This document shows positions 27,545-36,329 of a DNA stretch of 64,000 nt, piece by piece. The notes beneath the pieces are model-generated. The model worked only from the letters and a program-made list of their open reading frames with translations, was not told the origin of the DNA and made no database searches. Origin of the DNA: Streptomyces cellostaticus (lineage in GTDB: Bacteria; Actinomycetota; Actinomycetes; Streptomycetales; Streptomycetaceae). A program made the position numbers and the translations under genes. The stretch is from assembly GCF_001513965.1 (NCBI RefSeq), contig NZ_KQ948020.1, positions 315,463-379,462 of the forward strand, written 5' to 3'. The number at the start of each line of letters is the position of its first letter. Position 1 is the stretch's first letter.

Positions 27545-29047
27545 ATGGATCGCGTGGACCTCAAGCCCCCCACCGACATCGTCGGACAGCGCGCCGACGC
27601 CTATGCGGCCGCCCCCCTGCTCAACTGCCTGCTGCGGGAGGTCGCCGAGCCGCTCCCGGTCCCCGGCGAGCGGCCCGCCTACCGGCTGCCCGGCACCGGC
27701 CGCCTGCTACGGGTGAGCCCCGGCCGACGGCCCGCGGAGCCGGAGGTGCACGCCGTCGGCGCCTGGCGCCGCCTCGACCACACCGAGCTGGTCAAACTGG
27801 TCGCCGAGGAGCTGCGCCGGCACACCGGGCTGCCGGGCGGCGACCTGCCCGCCGAGATGATCGACAGCCGGGACGCGGTCGCCGCCCTGCTCACCGCCCG
27901 CGCCCGGGCGACGGCGCCCGAGGACCCCTACCTGCGCTCCGAGCAGTCCCTGATCACCGGCCACCCCTACCACCCCGCCCCCAAGGCGCGTGGCGGCGGC
28001 CCCGTCGCGTCCTGGCTGCCGTACGCCCCCGAGGCGCACGCGCACTTCCCGCTGGTGCTGCTCGGGGTCCGCGAGGACCAGGTGGCCGAGGAGGGCGACA
28101 CCCGCGCCCTGGACGCCCTCGGCACGGCTCCGCCCGGCTATCGGCTGCTGCCCGCCCACCCCTGGCAGCTCGACCTCGTCGCCCGCGACCTGGCCCCCGC
28201 CTTCGCCGACGGCCGTCTGATCCGGCTCGGCAACACCGCCTGCGAGACCTGGCCGACGGCGGCGATCCGCACGGTGTACGAGCCCCGGCGCGACCTGTTC
28301 CTGAAGTTCAGCCTCGACGTGCGCATCACCAACGACATCCGCCGCCTGTGGCGCCACGACCTGCGGAAACTGCGCCGCACCGACACGGCCGCCACCGATG
28401 CCTTCGCCGCCATGGGCCGGCCCGCGGCCTGGCTGAGCGACCGCGGCTACCGCACGGCCGCCTTCGCCTTCGAGGAACTGGCCGTGCTCGTGCGGGACGG
28501 GCTCGGCGGCCACCTCCTGCCCGGCGCCACCCCGCTGCTCGCGGCCGGGCTCGCCGAGGGCTTCGCAGGCAACCCGCTGGCCGCCACGACGGATCCGGAG
28601 GCCTGGTGGGCGGCGTACCTGCGGCAGGTGATCCCGCCCGCCCTCACGGCGTTCGACGCCCACGGGGTCGTCCTGGAGGCACACCTGCAGAACACGCTGG
28701 TCGCCGTCGACGCGTCCGGCATGCCCGTCCAGGCGCTGTTCCGGGACGCCGAGGGCGCCAAGGTGCTCCCGGACGTCTCCCGCGCCGCAGGCTGGGAGCG
28801 ACTCGTGTACTGCCTGGTCGTCAACCACCTCGCCGAGATCGCCGCCGCCCTCGCCGCACACCACCCCGGCCTCGCCCCCTGGCCCGCCGCCCGCCGCGAA
28901 CTCGCCCGCCACCACCTGCCCGAGATCCCCGCCCTGCTCGCCTCACCGACCCTGCCCGGCAAGACCAACCTGCTGCTGCGCTGGACGGGCGCGGACGGCG
29001 CCGACGCCCGCTACCTGCCCTTGCCGAACCCGCTGGCCGGTGCATGA
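27545..29047 (+). CDS. Second IucA/IucC-family siderophore (NIS) synthetase
   Basis: 500 residues, paralogous to the divergent neighbour. It has LITGHPYHPAPKARGG near 140, LLPAHPWQLDLV near 200, KFSLDVRITNDIRRLW near 258 and VVLEAHLQNTLVAV near 378. The ATG at 27545 has only a weak ribosome site (GACGAAGAACG). A GTG four codons later is possible. The two synthetases differ in the nucleotide-site motif (LTSSVR against ITNDIR), which may mean different acyl donors. No DmdR/IdeR-like iron box is visible between them. Role in metallophore assembly is inferred from the family only. Confidence 0.88.
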   Translation: MDRVDLKPPTDIVGQRADAYAAAPLLNCLLREVAEPLPVPGERPAYRLPGTGRLLRVSPGRRPAEPEVHAVGAWRRLDHTELVKLVAEELRRHTGLPGGDLPAEMIDSRDAVAALLTARARATAPEDPYLRSEQSLITGHPYHPAPKARGGGPVASWLPYAPEAHAHFPLVLLGVREDQVAEEGDTRALDALGTAPPGYRLLPAHPWQLDLVARDLAPAFADGRLIRLGNTACETWPTAAIRTVYEPRRDLFLKFSLDVRITNDIRRLWRHDLRKLRRTDTAATDAFAAMGRPAAWLSDRGYRTAAFAFEELAVLVRDGLGGHLLPGATPLLAAGLAEGFAGNPLAATTDPEAWWAAYLRQVIPPALTAFDAHGVVLEAHLQNTLVAVDASGMPVQALFRDAEGAKVLPDVSRAAGWERLVYCLVVNHLAEIAAALAAHHPGLAPWPAARRELARHHLPEIPALLASPTLPGKTNLLLRWTGADGADARYLPLPNPLAGA

Positions 29048-29276
29048 CGGTGCCGACGGCTCCGTCCCCGGAGTGCCGTCGGCGAACTGATCGCGTAAGG
29101 CAGGGGAGGTACTTCGGCCTGCGCACGGTAACAGGCATCGGCGACGTCCAGGTCAGTATCAGGATTCTCCGGACAGCATGATCCCTGCCCCGATGTGATG
29201 ACGCGTCCGGCTCAAGCTCCGGCAGGCACACTGACGCCGGGGTGGGCATGAACGAGGGGGAACAGCCATCACATCC

Positions 29277-32200
29277 ATGTGGGATGCCGCGGAGGGCGAC
29301 GGATTCCGGGCGGCCGTGATCGGCCGGACCCGTCGGCGCATCGAGATCTACAGAGACGCCGGCGAGGCCTGGCGGTTCGCCGAGAGCCTGAAGTCCGTGA
29401 GCGAGGACACCGCCCAGGAGTACGAGGGCCGAACGATCCTTGAACTCGTCCAGAACGGCCATGACGCACTCGGTACGGCCGGCCCAGGACGCATCGCCGT
29501 CGTGGCGGTGCGCCAGGAGGGTGGCGGCGTCCTCTACGTCGCCAACGAGGGGGCGGGGTTCACGGAGGAGAACTTCCGCGCCATCACCGAACTGGCTCTG
29601 TCCAGCAAGGCGGCGGGCGAGGGGATCGGCAACAAGGGGCTCGGTTTCCGGAGTGTGCTGCAACTGACGGACTGGCCGGAGATCTACTCGAAGGCCTCAC
29701 CCGCCTCGTTGTCCTTCGACGGCTACTGCTTCCGATTCGCGAGGCCCGAGGACGTGCGCGCCCTGGTGGACGATCCGGCACTCGCGGCCCGGGTGATCGA
29801 GGACATCTCTCCCCTGGCGCTGCCGGTACCGGCCGATGTCACGGATCCCGTACTCAAGGAACTGGCCGAGGACGGGTTCTCCACGGTTGTCCGGCTCCCG
29901 CTGCGCGATGACCATGCCTGGGGACTCACGGTGGCGCAGTCTAAGGACATGATGAGCGGCGAGGCACCGCTCCTGCTCTTCCTCGACCGCGTGGCCGAGC
30001 TCTCTGTCGAGGTGCGCGACGTCTCGCAACCCGCTCCGAGGCAGGTCCTCTCGCGCACCGAGCGTGTGTCGGAGCTCGTCAGAGCACGAGACGCAGAGTG
30101 GGTCAGCGAAGTCGATCTCGCCGAGGCGGGCCGCTATCTGCTGGCTCGCCGCACGCTCGATTCCGATGCGCTGAGCGAAGCGATCAGGCGCAGCGTCCAG
30201 GCGCGCGAGATCGACGCGGCATGGGAGAACTGGAATACCGAGGCATGGGTGGCGGTGGCGCTGCGGCTGGACACGCCACTCACCCACGGCCGCATGTACA
30301 CCTTCCTGCCGATGGCCGCGGCTGTGCACGCTCCGTTTCCCGGGCACGCCCATGCCCCGTTCTTCACCAAGCTGGCCCGCCTCGGCATCAGCGAGAGGGT
30401 GGCTCTGAACGACTTTCTCCTCGCCCAACTCGCCGTGCTGGCCGTGGAACTGAGCAGGCGGGTTCGCTCCGAGACCCCACATCTCCTCGCGGCGGACCTC
30501 ATCCTCGACCTCATGTGCTGGGACGAACCGGCCCGGCTGGACGCGGCTCTGGACGGGCGGCTCGCCACGGAGCCGATCGTGCCGCTGCATGGCCGGGAGG
30601 CGTGGGGCTCGATGCAGGATTCCCACGGGTGGCCGGACGGCAAGCGCGCCTGGCGGGTCCTGACCACCGACGCGCTCACGCAGGGGGGAGCAAAGCTGTT
30701 GACGCCCTCAGTCGGTCCTGTTCGTCATGGGCGTCTGGACAAGCTGTGCAAAACCGTGCTCTCCAAGTCCTTTCGCCCACCGGCGTCCCTGGCAGCGGCG
30801 TGGGTCGAGGCCGTGGCCCGGTCCCTGCTGAGCGGTGAACAAGCGACAGCAGGTGTGCTGTGGGCGGACTTCTACAGCGATGTGTCGCATGCGTTCGCCC
30901 GGGACCAGAGCGTGCTCCGGGGCCGGCGCATCATCCTTGACCAGGACATGCGGCTGAGAAGCGCCCTCGGGGGTCTTGCGGAGCCCGGCAAGAAGGTGGC
31001 GAGCGTCTTCTTCCACCCCGACATCGCGGACGGTGACGCCGTCACCCGGGTGCCGGGCGATCTCAAGGCGCTACGGCGTCGTATTTCCTTCACACACCCG
31101 GAGATCGCCTGGCACGGCGGAGGGCGTGAATTCCTCGAGCGCAATGAGCTGGTTCGCCCTTACCAGCTGGACCGTGTCTTCGACGCGCTGAAAGACCTGC
31201 TCTGCGGACGGCCCTCGGAGGCGCTCAGCCGCGACGCCCTCACCTTCGCCTTCCGGCAGTACCCGCTGCTCAGCCAGGCACAGCGCCGGAGGCTGGCCCG
31301 TATCCCCTTCCGGCTGCCGCTGGCCGCCGACGGCTGGGGCAGGGCAGCGAACTGCTCCTTCTCGCCTGCCTGGGGGACCGAGGGGGCACGTCGACTCGAC
31401 AGGTTCCTCGATGAGGGAGGGGCCCGGATCCCCGCCCTGGCCGCTCAGCGAGACCAGTGGATCAGCGGTCCCGACGACTGGCCGACTCCGGTTCGGGACC
31501 GGGCGCTCCACGTCGAGTTCCTCGAAGCCCTTGGCGTCTGCGACGGCCTCAGGCCGGCGTACGTCGGGAATCGTCTCGGCGCCCATCACGGCAATGACCT
31601 GCGGCCCTCGGCCCTTGCCCTGCGTTTCGGGCTGGGGGAGGCCCTGTCCCCTGCGTGGGACGCCGACGTCAGGACCCGATGGACCAAGTTCGCGCACCCG
31701 TGGACGCCCTACGAGTTCGAAGGCCCGCTGGCCCACCTTGCGGGAGCGACCGAGGTCGCCGGGCTGAATTCCGTGGCCCGGCGAGCATTCGCCGAACTGC
31801 TGATGCACGGACTCCGTACCTGGGGCGAGGAAGTCTTCACCGTCACCGTGCACAGACCCACCTACAACTTCAAGGACGCGCACACCTGGCCGACTCCTCT
31901 CGCCTCCTACCTCCGAAGCCTGGCGTGGCTTCCCGTCGAGGAACCGGACGGCCCGTCCTTCGTCCCGCCCGGCCGGGCGTGGTTCAGCACCGACGGTGAA
32001 CTTCCTGCCTTCGTGCCCGCGCTGCCCCTGTCGACACGGCGCCTGCTCACCGACAAGGCGGTCGCCGAGCGGCTGGTTCGGCTCGGTCTGCGCAAGTGGG
32101 ACGATCCGAAGCACGCCGGAGAGGCGGTGAAGCAGCTCGGCGAGGTGCTCGACAAGGGCGAAGTGCCCGCGTATCTCAGCGTCTCCTTCAAAAGACACTA

Positions 32201-34547
32201 CGAGCGGGCGTGGTCGCAGGTCGCGCGGACAGGACGGTGGCCCTGGGCACCGGCCGAAGAGGTCCGGCTCGTCGTGAGCCGCACCAACGTGCTCGGCACC
32301 TGCACGCCAACGGCCGACGAGGCTCCGGTCAACGTCTGCGACGAGGCGGATCCCCTGAAGGAGGCGCTGATCGAGCTGGCGGGCGATCCGATCCTCGTCG
32401 CCCCCGCGGACTCGGGCGACGCCATCGCCGGCCTGGCCGAGGCGAACGGAGTGAAAACACAGCGCACGTCGGTCACCCAAGTCCAGGTGCGTCATCGAGA
32501 CGGCGACCCGATCACCCCCAACGGGCATGCGGCGGTGCTGGTCGAGGGAAGAGAGTGGCTGGTCACCGTGATCGCACTCGCCATGGAACTCAAGTCCGGG
32601 GCGTTCGTGCGCCGCAGTGAACGCGGTCTGCGTGCGGCGCTCGAACGGCTTCACACCATTCGTGTCGTACACGCCGACGACGTGGAGATCGCCATCTCCG
32701 GTACGCCGGCCGAACCGCCGTCGACGACCCGTGCGCTGCCGCTGCCGGACGACGAACACCCCACGGTGGTCGTCTGGAGGAGCGACGACGGCTGGGACGA
32801 GCTGCAGGCGGCGGCACCCGCCGTCGCGCAACTGCTGGACAGACCGTGGCTGCAGGACGCACTGGAACTGGTTCTGGTCAAACTCGAGCGGCACTTCGGC
32901 GGCCACGACCCGGCACACATCGACGACAGCACCCTCGCGACGGCGCTGGACACGACCGAGGCCAAGGTCACCGAGATCAGACGCAATCTCACCGGCGACG
33001 TGCAGGACACGGTGCGACTGCTCCGCCCGGTGCTGGCGTGCCTCGCCGCCGACGACTGGGACGAGGAAGCGGCCCAGGTCCTGGGCCGGGCGGCCGGTGA
33101 ACGCGAGCTCGTCGAGATCATCGACCGGTACGCGCCCGGTCTGCCGGTGTCGTCCGCCGACCTGGTGGCCCTGGCCCGCTCCTCCACGACGCCCGCCGAG
33201 CTCCGCGACGAACTGCGCCTCGACTTCCGGCAGTTCAACGCCGCACTCGCTTCGCTCGGCCCCGGGTACAAGCCGGATGCCTACCCCGACCTCCACGAGC
33301 GGGTCTTCGGTGACTTCGTGCGCGACCGCAGCGGGGTTCTCCTCGACAGGCTCCGCGAACGGTACGCCGTTGCCGCGCACGAGGGAAAGGACATCTCCGG
33401 CTACGCGGCGGCCCGCGGTCTCCACGACCTGCAGCCGGACCCCGCCTGGCTGACCCTGTTCATCAGCCCGCCCGAGGAAGCGATGCGGAGCAGAGTGCAG
33501 GAGTGGCTGCGCGCCCACGGAGCTGACGACGACCTTGAGCGGCTGACGGACCTTCAGCCCGTCGACCGGCTTCGCGCACTCAACGCGTCCGCGCTCGACA
33601 AGCTCGTGCCGAAACTGGCCCCGCTCGTGGCCGCATGGTGCCACCGTCACGGTGTCCTGGCGCCCGGCGGATGGCACGGGGCGGTGCTGCTGGAGTGCAA
33701 GAGCCACATCGACGGCATCGGCCTGAGTGACCTGCTGCACCTGAGTGAGGAACAACTGCTCCACGCCGTGGGTCGCGCCGTGGGGTGGCCGGCCGGAATG
33801 CCCCGCGCCGCAGATCCCGAGGTGCTCGGCCTCACCCCCAAGGATCTCGCGTGGACGACCGCACGATCCCAGGACTCCGGTGGCTCGATCAGCACACCGC
33901 CGCGCACGATCACGATCGGAGACAAGGAGGTCAGGGTGGGAGTTGATCAGTTCTCCGCCATCGCGGACCTCGCCTCCAGAACCATCGACGAGTCGTTCCT
34001 CGCCCAGACCGGCAAGGTGCGCCTCGACGCCGTGGGGGGTGTGCCGCAACCACGCCGCGGAGGTTCTTCCCCTGCCAAGCCGGGCATCGTCGTCGCGAGG
34101 ATGACCCAGACCAACGAGGACCAGCGCTCGGCCATCGGCCTCGTCGGAGAAGTAGCCGCCCGGGCTTGGCTCCAGCGCCACCACACCGATGTCAGGTGGA
34201 CGTCGGGATACGCGGCCTTGATCAATGGCGACCCCGAGGCGTCCGATGGTCTGGGCTACGACTTCGAGGTCGCCTGGCGCGACACGACCCGGCTGTACGA
34301 GGTGAAGGCCCTGAGCGGACCGAGCGCCGAGCGGGTGGAGTTCGAGCTCGGTCCGTCCGAGGTGGACGCGGCCCGCCGCCACGCGCGCGGCAACCGATAC
34401 CGCATCCTGCTGATCACCTCGGCCCTTGTCCCGGAGGAGCGTCGCGTGTTCGAACTGCCGAACCCGTTCTCCGCCCAGGGGCGCGACCGCTTCAGGATCG
34501 TGAGCAGAGGACTGCGCTATCAGTGCTCACCGTCGGGGAAGGCATAG
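29277..34547 (+). CDS. Giant sacsin/Hsp90-like ATPase with a C-terminal DUF3883-type PD-(D/E)XK domain
   Basis: 1756 residues. The N-terminus (40-135) has the GHKL/sacsin ATP-binding pattern: N-box E56/N60/D63 in ILELVQNGHDAL, a variant G1 box N90-EGAGF instead of DxGxG, then LSSKAAGEGIGNKGLGFRSV as lid and G2 box. The middle 1400 residues have no recognised domain. The end (1609-1756) is a DUF3883-like nuclease fold: GLVGE (E1625), DGLGYDFEV (D1662) and YEVKA (E1675, K1677), a complete D-ExK set. Such ATPase-nuclease fusions lie in or near phage-defence islands in other bacteria (known for the families). Defence here is inference. The ATG at 29277 has no close ribosome site. No methylase is adjacent. 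Confidence 0.85.
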   Translation: MWDAAEGDGFRAAVIGRTRRRIEIYRDAGEAWRFAESLKSVSEDTAQEYEGRTILELVQNGHDALGTAGPGRIAVVAVRQEGGGVLYVANEGAGFTEENFRAITELALSSKAAGEGIGNKGLGFRSVLQLTDWPEIYSKASPASLSFDGYCFRFARPEDVRALVDDPALAARVIEDISPLALPVPADVTDPVLKELAEDGFSTVVRLPLRDDHAWGLTVAQSKDMMSGEAPLLLFLDRVAELSVEVRDVSQPAPRQVLSRTERVSELVRARDAEWVSEVDLAEAGRYLLARRTLDSDALSEAIRRSVQAREIDAAWENWNTEAWVAVALRLDTPLTHGRMYTFLPMAAAVHAPFPGHAHAPFFTKLARLGISERVALNDFLLAQLAVLAVELSRRVRSETPHLLAADLILDLMCWDEPARLDAALDGRLATEPIVPLHGREAWGSMQDSHGWPDGKRAWRVLTTDALTQGGAKLLTPSVGPVRHGRLDKLCKTVLSKSFRPPASLAAAWVEAVARSLLSGEQATAGVLWADFYSDVSHAFARDQSVLRGRRIILDQDMRLRSALGGLAEPGKKVASVFFHPDIADGDAVTRVPGDLKALRRRISFTHPEIAWHGGGREFLERNELVRPYQLDRVFDALKDLLCGRPSEALSRDALTFAFRQYPLLSQAQRRRLARIPFRLPLAADGWGRAANCSFSPAWGTEGARRLDRFLDEGGARIPALAAQRDQWISGPDDWPTPVRDRALHVEFLEALGVCDGLRPAYVGNRLGAHHGNDLRPSALALRFGLGEALSPAWDADVRTRWTKFAHPWTPYEFEGPLAHLAGATEVAGLNSVARRAFAELLMHGLRTWGEEVFTVTVHRPTYNFKDAHTWPTPLASYLRSLAWLPVEEPDGPSFVPPGRAWFSTDGELPAFVPALPLSTRRLLTDKAVAERLVRLGLRKWDDPKHAGEAVKQLGEVLDKGEVPAYLSVSFKRHYERAWSQVARTGRWPWAPAEEVRLVVSRTNVLGTCTPTADEAPVNVCDEADPLKEALIELAGDPILVAPADSGDAIAGLAEANGVKTQRTSVTQVQVRHRDGDPITPNGHAAVLVEGREWLVTVIALAMELKSGAFVRRSERGLRAALERLHTIRVVHADDVEIAISGTPAEPPSTTRALPLPDDEHPTVVVWRSDDGWDELQAAAPAVAQLLDRPWLQDALELVLVKLERHFGGHDPAHIDDSTLATALDTTEAKVTEIRRNLTGDVQDTVRLLRPVLACLAADDWDEEAAQVLGRAAGERELVEIIDRYAPGLPVSSADLVALARSSTTPAELRDELRLDFRQFNAALASLGPGYKPDAYPDLHERVFGDFVRDRSGVLLDRLRERYAVAAHEGKDISGYAAARGLHDLQPDPAWLTLFISPPEEAMRSRVQEWLRAHGADDDLERLTDLQPVDRLRALNASALDKLVPKLAPLVAAWCHRHGVLAPGGWHGAVLLECKSHIDGIGLSDLLHLSEEQLLHAVGRAVGWPAGMPRAADPEVLGLTPKDLAWTTARSQDSGGSISTPPRTITIGDKEVRVGVDQFSAIADLASRTIDESFLAQTGKVRLDAVGGVPQPRRGGSSPAKPGIVVARMTQTNEDQRSAIGLVGEVAARAWLQRHHTDVRWTSGYAALINGDPEASDGLGYDFEVAWRDTTRLYEVKALSGPSAERVEFELGPSEVDAARRHARGNRYRILLITSALVPEERRVFELPNPFSAQGRDRFRIVSRGLRYQCSPSGKA

Positions 34548-34942
34548 CGAGGAGGTGTGGGGGAACAGGCGGCGTTTCTCGAGCACGGCAGCGTGACCGC
34601 CCAGCCACCAACGTGCGCCCGGCGGGCGACCGTTGAGGCACCCGCGTTCGTCCCAGCCTCATCCGCAGTGGGGAGCTCACGCCACCAGGTGACGGTGGCC
34701 CGGTCCGGCACATCGTGTGCCGGGCCGGGCCACTGTTCAGAAGTCCCCGTTCTGGCTCGCCGCTCCGTTGCGGCTCCAGCTCACCAGGAGCTGGCCTTTC
34801 CCTCCCTACGGCCGGTGCGCGGTTGCGCTCGCCCATGCCCAGTTGCCGACCGTTGTCCGGCGCCGGGACGTGGACGCCGGACATCAACTGCCGGACAGTC
34901 ACCACGCATCGCGGCTGCGGAAAGGCTCCGGAAAGGAGGGCC
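34548..34942. other. 395-bp region after the giant ATPase gene, no gene accepted
   Basis: Holds a strong terminator (34695-34733) and a smaller hairpin CCAGCTC/GGAGCTGG (34776-34794). A 143-codon frame at 34557-34988 has low-complexity Pro/Ala/Arg composition, no ribosome site and crosses both hairpins, so it is not called. Confidence 0.5.
34695..34733. terminator. Terminator of the giant ATPase gene
   Basis: 18-bp inverted repeat with one G-T wobble and a TCG loop, 148 bases after the stop. Confidence 0.75.
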
Positions 34943-35146
34943 ATGCCATGCGCCGAACGCCCGCTCGACCTGGACACCGGTCCGCTGACGCGGTTCGCGG
35001 CCGACCTGCGGAAGCTGCGCGAGGCGGCGGGACGGCTTGGTCACTATGCTCACTTCATGCCGGAGGCCGGAAGCCCGGGGCGCAGCGCGCTGGAGCTGGC
35101 CGTCGAATGTAAGGCGAATGAGCGATTGGGTCTTGGAAGATGCTGA
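34943..35146 (+). pseudogene. Truncated HTH-type regulator, N-terminus only
   Basis: 67 codons with an excellent ribosome site (AAAGGAGGGCC). The first 30 residues, MPCAERPLDLDTGPLTRFAA then DLRKLREAAG, match the start of the streptomycete HTH-plus-WD40/STAND proteins as I know them. The HTH and everything after are missing. The rest (RLGHYAHFMPEAGSPGRSAL onward) is unrelated and runs into the next gene's start, so this is a deletion scar. Confidence 0.55.
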
Positions 35147-36054
35147 GAGAGGTCGCCGCTACCCGCTACATCGCACCCCTGCGGTCCGGTGGCTCCGTCC
35201 CCGGAGTCGTCGAGGCCGATGATCTCGGTACGTATGTCGTCAAGTTCACCGGCTCCGCGCAGGGCCACAAGGCGCTGGTCGCCGAGGTGATCGTCGGTGA
35301 ACTCGCCCGCGCGCTCGGCCTGCGCTTCCCCGAACTGGTCCTCGTCCACTTCGACCCGTCGATCGCGGCGGCCGAGCCGCACCAGGAGGTGCGCGAGCTG
35401 CACGGCGCGAGCGCGGGGGTCAACCTCGGCATGGACTACCTGCCGGGCGCCGCCGACTTCACCCCCGAGATCGCGAAGACCTTCCCGGTGGACCCCCTGG
35501 AGGCGGGCCGGATCGTCTGGCTGGACGCCCTGACCGTCAACGTGGACCGTACGGTCCACAGCTCCAACCTGATGGTCTGGCCGACGCTCGGCACCGCGCC
35601 CCCGCGGCTGTGGCTCATCGACCACGGCGCCGCCCTCGTCTTCCACCACCGCTGGGACACCACGACCCCGGGCAAGAGGTACGACTTCCGCCACCACGCC
35701 CTCGGTCACTACGCCCCCGACATCCGGGCCGCCGACGCGGAACTGGCTCCCCGGGTGACCGAGGAGCTGCTGCACCGGATCGTCGCCGAGGTGCCGGACG
35801 CCTGGCTCGCCGAGGACGCGGGATTCGCGACGCCCGACGACGTCCGGACCGCCTACGTCGACTACCTCCTCCAGCGTGTGCGCCGATCCGAGGAGTGGCT
35901 GCCCACCGGCTTCCCGAGCCGCGAGGAGCTCGCGGCCGAGGAGGCCGCCCGCGCGGCGAAGACCCAGCAGGGCCGCCCGGACTGGCTCAAGTGGGTCCCC
36001 GACCTGCACGGCAAGCCGGCGGTGGAACAGGATGGGACGGTGCACCTCGGATGA
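35140..36054 (+). CDS. HipA-family kinase-like protein
   Basis: 304 residues of the stand-alone HipA-like kinase family. Nucleotide-binding segment GTYVVKFTGSAQGHKALVAEVIVGELA with the lysine at about K35, then LDALTVNVDRTVHSSNLMVW (the D-x5-N type catalytic loop) and LIDHGAALVF (metal-binding D). No HipB antitoxin gene is adjacent, so it is not a classic toxin-antitoxin pair. Stop and next start overlap (ATGA), which couples it to a SelW/Rdx protein. Substrate unknown. A role as a protein or small-molecule kinase is inference. Confidence 0.82.
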   Translation: MLREVAATRYIAPLRSGGSVPGVVEADDLGTYVVKFTGSAQGHKALVAEVIVGELARALGLRFPELVLVHFDPSIAAAEPHQEVRELHGASAGVNLGMDYLPGAADFTPEIAKTFPVDPLEAGRIVWLDALTVNVDRTVHSSNLMVWPTLGTAPPRLWLIDHGAALVFHHRWDTTTPGKRYDFRHHALGHYAPDIRAADAELAPRVTEELLHRIVAEVPDAWLAEDAGFATPDDVRTAYVDYLLQRVRRSEEWLPTGFPSREELAAEEAARAAKTQQGRPDWLKWVPDLHGKPAVEQDGTVHLG

Positions 36055-36326
36055 CCCAGCGCGTACAGATCGAGTACTGCACACAGTGCCGCTGGCTGCC
36101 CCGCGCGGCCTGGCTGGCGCAGGAGCTGCTCACCACCTTCGAGACCGAGCTGACCGAGCTGTCGCTCAAGCCCGGCACCGGCGGCGTCTTCGTCGTCCGG
36201 GTGAACGACGAGGTCGTCTGGGACCGCCGCGAGCAGGGCTTCCCGGAGCCCACGGCGGTGAAGCGGGCCGTACGCGACCGAGTGGCCCCGGGAAGGTCCC
36301 TGGGCCACTCGGAGGGAACCTCGTAA
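36051..36326 (+). CDS. SelW/Rdx-family thioredoxin-like protein
   Basis: 91 residues with the Rdx fold: IEYCTQCRWLPRAAWLAQEL, where a CxxC replaces the Cys-x-x-Sec of animal selenoprotein W, and GGVFVVRVNDEVVWDR. Probably a small cytoplasmic thiol redox protein. Coupled to the HipA-like kinase by ATGA. The last 16 codons form one arm and loop of the terminator shared with aceB, an unusual placement of a terminator inside a coding region. Confidence 0.85.
   Translation: MTQRVQIEYCTQCRWLPRAAWLAQELLTTFETELTELSLKPGTGGVFVVRVNDEVVWDRREQGFPEPTAVKRAVRDRVAPGRSLGHSEGTS
36278..36312. terminator. Bidirectional terminator inside the end of the SelW/Rdx gene
   Basis: 11-bp outer arms CCGAGTGGCCC (36278-36288) and GGGCCACTCGG (36302-36312), with further inner pairing. 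It serves the convergent aceB gene as well. Confidence 0.7.
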
Positions 36327-36329
36327 GGG

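Noticed and set aside
34557..34988. 143-codon frame after the giant ATPase gene
   Set aside because: No ribosome site, low-complexity composition, crosses an 18-bp terminator and overlaps a better-supported gene fragment.
35140..36054. HipBA toxin-antitoxin module
   Set aside because: No HipB-like HTH gene is adjacent. The upstream HTH stump lacks its HTH and belongs to another family. The kinase is of the stand-alone HipA-like type.
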